Origin: an uncultured Prevotella sp.
Lineage (GTDB): Bacteria; Bacteroidota; Bacteroidia; Bacteroidales; Bacteroidaceae
Assembly (NCBI GenBank): GCA_905373605.1
Contig: CAJPTO010000044.1
Location: 1-16,921, forward strand
Direction of reading: 5' to 3'
DNA: 16,921 nt
The stretch's first letter is position 1; every line of letters begins with the position of its first letter. The notes under the pieces were generated by a model. It did no database searches and was not told the DNA's origin. It was given only the letters and a program-made list of their open reading frames with translations. The position numbers were made by a program, and so were the translations under genes. This document shows positions 7,664 to 13,554 of the stretch, piece by piece.

Positions 7664-8884
7664 TTATTTCATCTTTTCGCACAAATAATCCACTATATCC
7701 TTAGCCACTTCAGCCTTTGGTTTCAATCCAAACAGCCTATTGTCGTTGGCCGAAATGATGCTTACCATGTTGTTGTCTGTACCAAAACAAGTGCCTTCGT
7801 TACGCAACGAGTTCAGCACAATGAAGTCTAAGTTCTTGCTTTTCAGCTTTTTTTGTGCGTTTGCTTCTTCGTTATTGGTTTCCAAAGCAAAGCCAGCCAG
7901 TACCTGTCCAGGGCGTTTTTCCCTGCCCAAAGCCGCAGCGATGTCGTGAGTTGCGGTGAGTTCGAGAGTGAGTTTCTCGCCCTCACGCTTTATCTTTTGC
8001 GGAGCAATGGTCGCTGGTTTGAAGTCGGCCACGGCTGCACACAATATGGCAGCATCCATATTAGCGAACTCGCGCAGACATGCGGCGTGCATTTCGTCGG
8101 CACTTTCTACATGAATACGCCTGATGCCAACAGGCGATTGCAGGCCAACAGGCCCTGAAACAAGCACCACTTCGGCCCCTCTTTGGCGGCATTCTTCAGC
8201 AAGGGCGAAGCCCATTTTGCCCGAAGAGTAGTTGCCGATGAAGCGAACGGGGTCTATTTTCTCGTAAGTTGGACCAGCCGTTATCAGCACCTTCTTGCCT
8301 GCAAGGGGCATTTGGGGCGAAGACGCATTGCCAACAGCCTCGCCTTCAAAATGCTTTTCCAGCGCGGCCACGATGTTTTCTGGCTCTTCCATACGTCCTT
8401 TTCCCTCCAAGCCACTGGCTAGAAAGCCTGCTTGTGGCTCGATAATGATGTTGCCCACCTGTTTAAGTCGCTCGATATTGGCCTGCGTTGAGGGGTGGGC
8501 ATACATGTCCAAGTCCATTGCGGGAGCCACAAACACGGGGGCTTTCATCGAGAGATAAGTGGTGATGAGCATGTTGTCGGCTATGCCATGCGCCATCTTA
8601 CCCAGCGAACTGGCTGTGCAGGGCGCAATGAGCATGGCATCGGCCCAGAGTCCCAGGTCGACATGCGAGTGCCATGTGCCGTCGTTGGCCGTGAAAAATT
8701 CGCTCACCACGGGCTTATTGCTCAGTGCCGAGAGCGTCACGGGCGTGATAAACTGCTTGCCGGCCTCGGTGATAACCACCTGAACTTCTGTTCCCTGCCT
8801 CACCAGCAGGCGCAAAATGATGCAGGCCTTGTAGGCGGCAATGCTGCCCGTTATGCCCAATACAATTTTCTTTCCTTTCAACAT
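7664..8884 (-). CDS. coaBC: Bifunctional phosphopantothenoylcysteine decarboxylase / phosphopantothenate-cysteine ligase
   Basis: The enzyme joins cysteine to 4'-phosphopantothenate and then decarboxylates the product to phosphopantetheine, two steps of coenzyme A synthesis in the cytoplasm. The 406 residues match the fused form. The N-terminal flavin (CoaC) half shows GITGSIAAYKA at 10-20, the catalytic His in SHVDL (His74) and PAMDLDMY at 121-128. The CoaB half starts near 195, with AGPTYEKIDPVRFIGNYSSGKMG at 203-225 and a KIKR lysine for cysteine-ligase chemistry. Two differences from E. coli are visible: PAMN is PAMD, and the flap around residues 154-165 (ASGLEGKGRM) has no cysteine. It starts 31 bp after the exonuclease stop. 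Confidence 0.96.
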   Translation of the reverse strand: MLKGKKIVLGITGSIAAYKACIILRLLVRQGTEVQVVITEAGKQFITPVTLSALSNKPVVSEFFTANDGTWHSHVDLGLWADAMLIAPCTASSLGKMAHGIADNMLITTYLSMKAPVFVAPAMDLDMYAHPSTQANIERLKQVGNIIIEPQAGFLASGLEGKGRMEEPENIVAALEKHFEGEAVGNASSPQMPLAGKKVLITAGPTYEKIDPVRFIGNYSSGKMGFALAEECRQRGAEVVLVSGPVGLQSPVGIRRIHVESADEMHAACLREFANMDAAILCAAVADFKPATIAPQKIKREGEKLTLELTATHDIAAALGREKRPGQVLAGFALETNNEEANAQKKLKSKNLDFIVLNSLRNEGTCFGTDNNMVSIISANDNRLFGLKPKAEVAKDIVDYLCEKMK

Positions 8885-8915
8885 GGTTGCTGAAGCTGTT
8901 AAGATGGGGCGGAAA

Positions 8916-9770
8916 TCAGCGGCCGCCGAAGCCCTTCAAGCGAATACGGGTGAGCACTTGCTTGGTGTTGTTGGTGAAATCTGCCTGTATCATCCAGCTG
9001 TAATAGCCGGGGTCGCGCTGCAACACCTCGTCAACGGCAAAGCCTTTGTACTTTCCGAAGTTAAAGTATTCTTTCTTTATCACCCGCCCCTTGTCGTCAA
9101 GCAGCTCGTTACCTTTGGCGTCTAGCACGGGTCGCCACACGATACGCCCGGCAAAGTCTACGTTGTCGTTGTTCTTAGAGAACTCTGCAAGGTAGTCCAT
9201 GTCGTTAGGCAGCACGCGTTCCGGCTCTTCTTGGTTGGCTTCCGAGTATTTTTCCAGTTCGCCAAGCAGCACACGATAGGTTGCTTCTGCGTCTTGATCG
9301 GCGCGGTGAGCGGCGAAATCGTCTTCCATCTTCCGCCCACAGTAGAACTTATAGGCGGCGGCGAGATTGCGTTTCTCCATCTTATGGAAGATGGTTTGCG
9401 CATCAATGAGGCGTACCGATGAGAAATCGAAATCTATTTCGGCGCGCAAGAACTCTTCGGCAAGCATGGGAATGTCGAAATGGTTGGAGTTGAAGCCCGC
9501 GAAATCGCAGCCCTTGAACACCTCATTAAGGCGTGGTGCCAGTTCTTCGAAGGTCGGAGCGTCTTCCACCAAGTCGGTTGTGATGCCCGTAAGCTCGCTC
9601 ACTTCGTCGGGAATGGGCTTTCCGGGATACACCAGGAGGTTCTCCCGTTCTTCTTTTCCATCGGGATAAACCTTGATATACGATATTTGTATGATGCGGT
9701 CGTTGACCAAGTCCAGTCCGGTTGTCTCTAAATCGAAGATGATGAGCGGACGGGTTAAGTTCAATTTCAT
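8916..9770 (-). CDS. DEDDh 3'-5' exonuclease with ExoX-like C-terminal domain
   Basis: Residues 8-175 form a DnaQ-like exonuclease. It has Exo I FDLETTG (Asp13, Glu15), Exo II NSNHFDIPML (Asp99) and Exo III HRADQDAEAT (His155, Asp160), the complete DEDDh set. Residues about 218-284, with YFNFGKYKGFAVDEVL and DPGYYSWMIQADF, match the small C-terminal domain seen in ExoX-like exonucleases. Its length (284) and this tail argue for a repair or end-processing nuclease rather than the epsilon proofreading subunit, although its place after dnaN leaves a replication role open. The ATG at 9770 sits just before the conserved fold. The gap to dnaN is 96 bp. Confidence 0.92.
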   Translation of the reverse strand: MKLNLTRPLIIFDLETTGLDLVNDRIIQISYIKVYPDGKEERENLLVYPGKPIPDEVSELTGITTDLVEDAPTFEELAPRLNEVFKGCDFAGFNSNHFDIPMLAEEFLRAEIDFDFSSVRLIDAQTIFHKMEKRNLAAAYKFYCGRKMEDDFAAHRADQDAEATYRVLLGELEKYSEANQEEPERVLPNDMDYLAEFSKNNDNVDFAGRIVWRPVLDAKGNELLDDKGRVIKKEYFNFGKYKGFAVDEVLQRDPGYYSWMIQADFTNNTKQVLTRIRLKGFGGR

Positions 9771-9801
9771 TTACACTGTTACTGGTAAGTTTATCAATGG
9801 T

Positions 9802-9834
9802 GGCGCAAGTGGCAGCAAACGCGGGATTTGCGCC
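9802..9834. other. Inverted repeat GGCGCAA / TTGCGCC in the dnaN-exonuclease spacer
   Basis: A perfect 7-bp inverted repeat (9802-9808 and 9828-9834) with a 19-base loop lies in the 96-bp gap. No U-run follows it. It may be an attenuating or processing hairpin that lowers exonuclease expression relative to the clamp, but this is only a structural observation. Confidence 0.35.
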
Positions 9835-9866
9835 TCAACACGCCGGTATGTAATGCGCTGACGGCA

Positions 9867-10994
9867 TTAGTTGTCGTTGAGCATCATGGGCATGATGAGC
9901 ATCAATATCTCCTCGTTTTCAGGCTGAACGGCCGGCAAAACCAGCGCGGCCTTGCTGGGATCGGCCAGTTGTACCATCACGTCGTCGCTGTCTAAGTTGT
10001 TAAGAACGTCGCTCAATACAGGCCCCTTAAAGCCGATGTTCATGGGTATGCCCACATAATCGCACACCATACTCTCCTTGGCACTGGTGGCAAAGTCGAT
10101 GTCTTCCGAAGAAAGTTCAACCAAGCCTTGTTCCACATGTAGGCGAATGAGCTGGCTACTCTCGCTTGCGAAAGGCAATACGCGGCGCAAAACGCTCACC
10201 AAGCCCCTGCGGTCGAGGGTTATTTGGTTGGGGTTGTCCTTGGGTATCACCGATTCGTAATTGGGATAGTTGCCCTCGATGAGCCTGCACGACAACATTC
10301 CGTTGGGGTAATGCACCTCGGCATTGCGGTCGTCGAACTTGATTTCCACCAAGGTGCTGTCTTTGGTGAGGATGTTTCTCAGCAACGCGGCCGGCTTTTT
10401 AGCCAATACGAAAGCGCGCTTCACGTCAGAACGGATGGCACTGTTCTTGCTTCTCACCAGCTTATGCCCATCGGTGGCCACGATGGCCAGCCCATCTTCC
10501 CTCAAGTCGAAGTAAATGCCGTTCATTATCGGGCGCAACTCGTCTTGTGCTGTAGCAAAGAGCGAGCGAACAATGCTGTTGAGCAGCACGGCCGACTCTA
10601 ATTGCACGCTGGCAGCATCTCCTGCCAATTCTTTTGTTGTTGGATATTCGGCTGCCGTTTGGGCAGTGAAATTGTAAACGCCGTTCTGATAAGTGATTTG
10701 CACGGCCATCGTTTCGAGGTTGATGTCGAAATGCAAAGGTTGCTCGGGCAATTCGCGCGTTGCATCAAGAATGGTGCGGCTGGGAATGGTGAAACGACCA
10801 TTGCTGTCGCTTTCGTCCAATGGCATTGTGGCTTTCATTGTTGTTTCGCTGTCGCTGGTGGTAAGCGTCAAAACGCCATCCACAATCTCGAAAAGAAAGT
10901 TATTGAGGATGGGTATAGAGGGTTTCGCACTTAGTGCCTTGGCCAAGTTCTGCAGCTTGCTACTTAAGGCCGTACTTGAGATTGAAAATTTCAT
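9867..10994 (-). CDS. dnaN: DNA polymerase III beta subunit (sliding clamp)
   Basis: The clamp is a ring-shaped dimer that holds the replicative polymerase and repair enzymes on DNA. The 375 residues match the family (about 366-378). The three repeated clamp domains are readable: 1-120 (MKFSISSTALSSKLQNLAKAL, IPILNNFLFEI), 130-250 (LRPIMNGIYFDL, ATDGHKLV, EGNYPNYESVIP) and 255-375, ending in EILMLIMPMML with the conserved C-terminal MPM. The last residues, NDN, are short. It heads the leftward series dnaN-exonuclease-coaBC. A strong consensus promoter lies 90-120 bp upstream. No dnaA is visible nearby, which is usual in this phylum. Confidence 0.97.
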   Translation of the reverse strand: MKFSISSTALSSKLQNLAKALSAKPSIPILNNFLFEIVDGVLTLTTSDSETTMKATMPLDESDSNGRFTIPSRTILDATRELPEQPLHFDINLETMAVQITYQNGVYNFTAQTAAEYPTTKELAGDAASVQLESAVLLNSIVRSLFATAQDELRPIMNGIYFDLREDGLAIVATDGHKLVRSKNSAIRSDVKRAFVLAKKPAALLRNILTKDSTLVEIKFDDRNAEVHYPNGMLSCRLIEGNYPNYESVIPKDNPNQITLDRRGLVSVLRRVLPFASESSQLIRLHVEQGLVELSSEDIDFATSAKESMVCDYVGIPMNIGFKGPVLSDVLNNLDSDDVMVQLADPSKAALVLPAVQPENEEILMLIMPMMLNDN

Positions 10995-11085
10995 CTGTAT
11001 ATTTTGTTTTTAATTTTATACATGGTTACACTTCCCCATGCAAGACAACCTGAAATCATCCTGCACGCAATGGAATTTATAAGCA

Positions 11086-11116
11086 CAAAAATACTAAAAT
11101 CGCGCCTATTGGCAAA
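11086..11116 (-). promoter_or_regulatory. Bacteroidota-type promoter for dnaN
   Basis: Read on the minus strand, TTTG (11116-11113) is followed by a 19-base spacer and TATTTTTG (11093-11086). This matches the TTTG / TAnnTTTG consensus exactly. Transcription would start near 11080 and give a leader of about 85 bases before the dnaN ATG. The leader has no clear Shine-Dalgarno sequence. Confidence 0.7.
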
Positions 11117-11132
11117 AAAAAAGATTGAAAAG

Positions 11133-11163
11133 TTTAGTTTTCAGAACTAAATTACTATCTTCG
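11133..11163 (+). promoter_or_regulatory. Bacteroidota-type promoter for the DUF3127 gene
   Basis: TTTA (11133-11136), a 19-base spacer and TATCTTCG (11156-11163) each differ by one base from TTTG / TAnnTTTG. Transcription would start near 11170, about 85 bases before the ATG. Its -33 element lies only 16 bp from that of the opposing dnaN promoter. Confidence 0.5.
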
Positions 11164-11173
11164 CACTACAAAA

Positions 11174-11187
11174 GCGGCTAATGCCGC
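11174..11187 (+). other. Leader hairpin GCGGC-TAAT-GCCGC
   Basis: A perfect 5-bp GC stem with a four-base loop lies at the predicted 5' end of the DUF3127 transcript. A second weak pairing, CTTTG (11189-11193) with CAAAG (11203-11207), follows. It might protect the RNA end or affect translation. No ligand-binding RNA family is recognised. Confidence 0.4.
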
Positions 11188-11254
11188 CCTTTGATTTCAC
11201 ACCAAAGCGACAAAAATCAAATTATCACATTTAAATATATAAGGACACAACACA

Positions 11255-11680
11255 ATGGACATACAAGGTAAAGTCATTGCTGCACTCCCAGAAAAGTCGG
11301 GAGTTTCTGCCAAAGGTGAATGGAAAGTGCAAGAATACGTCATCGAAACACACGAAGCTTATCCACACAAGATGGTATTCTCGGTGTTTGGTGCCGACAG
11401 AATTGCACGCTTCAACGTGCAAGTGGGCCAGGAAGTGATGGTTTCGTTCGACATTGATGCGCACGAATACCAAGGAAGATGGTTTAACAGCATTCGAGCA
11501 TACGATGTTCGACTGGTAGATCCTGCACAATTCGGCGCACCTGCCGCGGCTGCAGTTCCCACAGCTGCTGCAGCTCCCACGGGTTTTCCACCACAACAGC
11601 CTGCAAGCACAGGAACAACAAACTTCCCACCTGCACAAGATGCACCGGCGGAAGACAGCTCGGACGACCTGCCGTTCTAA
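11255..11680 (+). CDS. DUF3127 protein with SSB-like acidic C-terminal tip
   Basis: The 141-residue protein has a compact N-terminal region at 1-88 (MDIQGKVIAALPEKSGVSAKG, then WKVQEYVIET, VGQEVMVSFDIDAHEYQGRWFNSIRAYDV). This fits DUF3127, which I read as an OB-like beta barrel. From 89 to about 130 there is an Ala/Pro/Gln-rich flexible linker. The end is AEDSSDDLPF. An OB fold, a disordered linker and an acidic tip ending Asp-Leu-Pro-Phe is the layout of bacterial SSB (E. coli ends DDDIPF), whose tip recruits repair and replication proteins. A role in single-stranded DNA handling is inferred from this architecture and from its place opposite dnaN; it is not proven. The A-rich upstream 'AAGGACACAACACA' contains a weak AAGGA. 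Confidence 0.85.
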   Translation: MDIQGKVIAALPEKSGVSAKGEWKVQEYVIETHEAYPHKMVFSVFGADRIARFNVQVGQEVMVSFDIDAHEYQGRWFNSIRAYDVRLVDPAQFGAPAAAAVPTAAAAPTGFPPQQPASTGTTNFPPAQDAPAEDSSDDLPF

Positions 11681-11706
11681 TCTTTGAACCGCATCATACG
11701 GCTAAC

Positions 11707-11741
11707 ACGCCCCCACTCCAACACAATCGGCGTGGGGGCGT
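11707..11741 (+). terminator. Strong hairpin after the DUF3127 gene
   Basis: ACGCCCCCAC (11707-11716) pairs perfectly with GTGGGGGCGT (11732-11741) around a 15-base loop, 26 bases past the stop codon. The tail TGGGTATATTG is poor in U, so this is either a weak intrinsic terminator or a 3'-end stabilising stem. Confidence 0.6.
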
Positions 11742-11753
11742 TGGGTATATTGT

Positions 11754-11867
11754 GGAGTTAAGGAGTTACGGAGTTAAGCCAAATGCGTTGTTGTAGCGTG
11801 GCAAATCCCCTTGTCAACTCGTCAACTCTTTAAGATTATCTCCTTAACTCATCAATATCAACCCCTC
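11754..11867. repeat. GGAGTTA repeats and GTCAACTC repeats in the lgt leader
   Basis: The spacer before lgt has two parts. At 11754-11787, three GGAGTTA units run into GAGTTAAGCCAAATGCG, the same word as in the spacer near 7304-7450. At 11811-11867 the strand switches to TTGTCAACTCGTCAACTC and CTTAACTCATCAATATCAACCCC, which match in mRNA sense the leader repeats of the membrane-protein gene near 1943-2017. No consensus promoter is visible. Confidence 0.65.
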
Positions 11868-11893
11868 AAACAACAACCTCGCGAACTCAAGAC

Positions 11894-12736
11894 ATGAACT
11901 ACATCCATTGGAATCCCCCTACCGACATCCTAGACCTAGGATTTTATGCCCTAAGATGGTATGGTGTGTTGTGGGCTATCGGTCTTTTCGGGGCCGCATA
12001 CATCGTTGCACGCCTCTACACAGACAACAAAATGGTGCAAAGCAAGTACACATCTCTGCTGCTTTACACTTTTCTTGGCGTAGTCTTAGGGGCGCGATTG
12101 GGACATTGCCTGTTCTACGAACCAAACTATTACCTGCAAAGCATCCCACATTTCATCGAAATGCTACTCCCCATCAGGCTTCTACCAGACGGCGCTTGGC
12201 GATATACGGGCTATGCCGGACTGGCTTCTCACGGCGGTGTCATTGGCTTACTTGTCGCCATTTACCTTTATTGTCGAAAAACAAAAACGAAATATCTCTT
12301 TGTTTTAGACTGCGTGGGATTTGCCGCACCATTCACCGCAATGGCCATTAGGCTAGGAAACCTGATGAACAGTGAGATTATCGGCCGGCCAACAGATGTG
12401 CCCTGGGCTTTCGTCTTCACACGGGTGGACCCGCTTCCACGCCATCCCGCACAGCTCTATGAAGCCCTTTTCTATGCCGTTGTCTTCGGTTTAGGGCTGC
12501 TCTTTTACAGAAAATGCAGAAAGAAAGTGCCCATCGGGTCGGGCTTTTTCTTTGGATTTTGCCTTGCATCAATATTTACGTTCCGGTTCTTCATCGAGTT
12601 TTTAAAAGAGGTGCAAGTGGATTTCGAACAACATTTGGCGTTAGACATGGGCCAAATTCTTTCTTTGCCACTCGTTGCCATTGGCTTTTACTTTATGTGG
12701 AAATCACAAAACAAGCTTGCTGAGAAACACAAGTGA
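11894..12736 (+). CDS. lgt: Prolipoprotein diacylglyceryl transferase
   Basis: Lgt moves diacylglycerol from phosphatidylglycerol to the lipobox cysteine of prolipoproteins in the inner membrane, the first step of lipoprotein maturation. The 280-residue protein has about seven hydrophobic segments. Key residues are present: His113 in GLASHGG, the signature RLGNLMNSEIIGRPTD at 153-168 (Arg153, Asn156, Gly164), HPAQLYE at 184-190 and Arg231 in FRFFIEF, corresponding to E. coli His103, Arg143, Asn146, Gly154 and Arg239. It is the only rightward gene here besides the DUF3127 gene, and it converges on the sigma-factor gene. The neighbouring L,D-transpeptidase carries a lipobox and should be one of its substrates. 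Confidence 0.96.
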   Translation: MNYIHWNPPTDILDLGFYALRWYGVLWAIGLFGAAYIVARLYTDNKMVQSKYTSLLLYTFLGVVLGARLGHCLFYEPNYYLQSIPHFIEMLLPIRLLPDGAWRYTGYAGLASHGGVIGLLVAIYLYCRKTKTKYLFVLDCVGFAAPFTAMAIRLGNLMNSEIIGRPTDVPWAFVFTRVDPLPRHPAQLYEALFYAVVFGLGLLFYRKCRKKVPIGSGFFFGFCLASIFTFRFFIEFLKEVQVDFEQHLALDMGQILSLPLVAIGFYFMWKSQNKLAEKHK

Positions 12737-12860
12737 TTGGCAAGAAGAGAAATTGGCGTGCCTTGCACTGGCATATCATAGTCTTCGCGTGTACAAAAAG
12801 ACACACATTACAAATACGTTGGCAGAATCAGTCTGCGCGCTTATGCCGATTATATACGGA

Positions 12861-12924
12861 AAACGGCCTTACAAAGTGCCGCAAACGGCATACTAAGTGC
12901 TGCAAATGGTCTTGTAAACACAAC
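12861..12924. repeat. Three 21-22-bp units at the lgt/sigma convergent junction
   Basis: The 197-bp gap between the convergent stops holds three units starting AAACGGC, AAACGGC and AAATGGT, at 12861-12882, 12883-12903 and 12904-12924. The first two share the ending AGTGC(C/T)GC. GCCG-CAAA-CGGC (12878-12889) forms a small hairpin in both RNA directions. No gene is seen in the gap. Confidence 0.55.
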
Positions 12925-12933
12925 TTCAACGCA

Positions 12934-13479
12934 TCATTCCTCATCCATCATCTTCCGTATTTTCTTAACAGCCAGATGATAACTGGTCTTTAATGCCCCG
13001 ACGCTTGTTGAGAGGATGGTGCTGATTTCTTCGTATTTCATCTCGTCGAAATAGCGTAGGTTGAACACCGTTCGCTGCACATCGGGCAACGAGCCGATGG
13101 CTTCTTGCAAGCGAGCCTGCGTTGCATCGCCATCAAAATACTCATCGGCAAGCAGCTGTTGAGCCAAAGTGGGGTCGGAAGAAGTCTTGATTGCGGCCAT
13201 GTTCTTCTGCTTTCGCAGGAAGTCGAGGGCTTCGTTGACGGCTATTCTGTACAGCCAGGTGGATAGCTTGGATTGTTGTTTGAAGCTGTCTAGGTTGTTC
13301 CACATCTTTAGAAACACGTTTTGCACCAGGTCATCGGCATCTTCGTGCACAAGCACCATGCGCCTTATCTTCCAATAAAGCGGTTGGGCATAGCCTTTCA
13401 CCATGTCTTCGAAAGCGGCATGGCGCGTGGCAGGGTTGGCCAAGAGCTGCAACAAGCGTTGTTCGTCTATTTCTTTCAT
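12934..13479 (-). CDS. RNA polymerase sigma factor, ECF type
   Basis: The 181-residue protein has sigma region 2 at about 24-92 (AFEDMVKGYAQPLYWKIRRMV, then DADDLVQNVFLKMWNNL at 47-63 and STWLYRIAVNEALDFLRKQK at 73-92). Region 4 lies at 122-178 (LPDVQRTVFNLRYFDEMKYEEISTIL, then SVGALKTSYHLAVKKIRK). Regions 1 and 3 are absent, which defines the extracytoplasmic-function group that redirects RNA polymerase to a small regulon. The ATG at 13479 is preceded by an A-rich, SD-less gap of 75 bp after the L,D-transpeptidase gene. No anti-sigma gene lies downstream: the next gene is convergent lgt, and only 197 bp of repeats lie between. Confidence 0.93.
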   Translation of the reverse strand: MKEIDEQRLLQLLANPATRHAAFEDMVKGYAQPLYWKIRRMVLVHEDADDLVQNVFLKMWNNLDSFKQQSKLSTWLYRIAVNEALDFLRKQKNMAAIKTSSDPTLAQQLLADEYFDGDATQARLQEAIGSLPDVQRTVFNLRYFDEMKYEEISTILSTSVGALKTSYHLAVKKIRKMMDEE

Positions 13480-13554
13480 TACGCCGTTGGTGCGAAAAAG
13501 GTTATAATGATATGGTAACTGTGCACAAACAATTTGATAAAAGGCATGGCATGG

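Noticed and set aside
7447..7688. F/S/L-rich ORFs in the pyrimidine array
   Set aside because: They are by-products of the octamer repeat. They have no independent start signal and their composition is not protein-like.
12733..12993. Cys/Lys-rich small ORF after lgt
   Set aside because: It starts with GTG inside the lgt stop region, is largely translated repeat units, and overlaps the 3' end of the sigma gene on the other strand.
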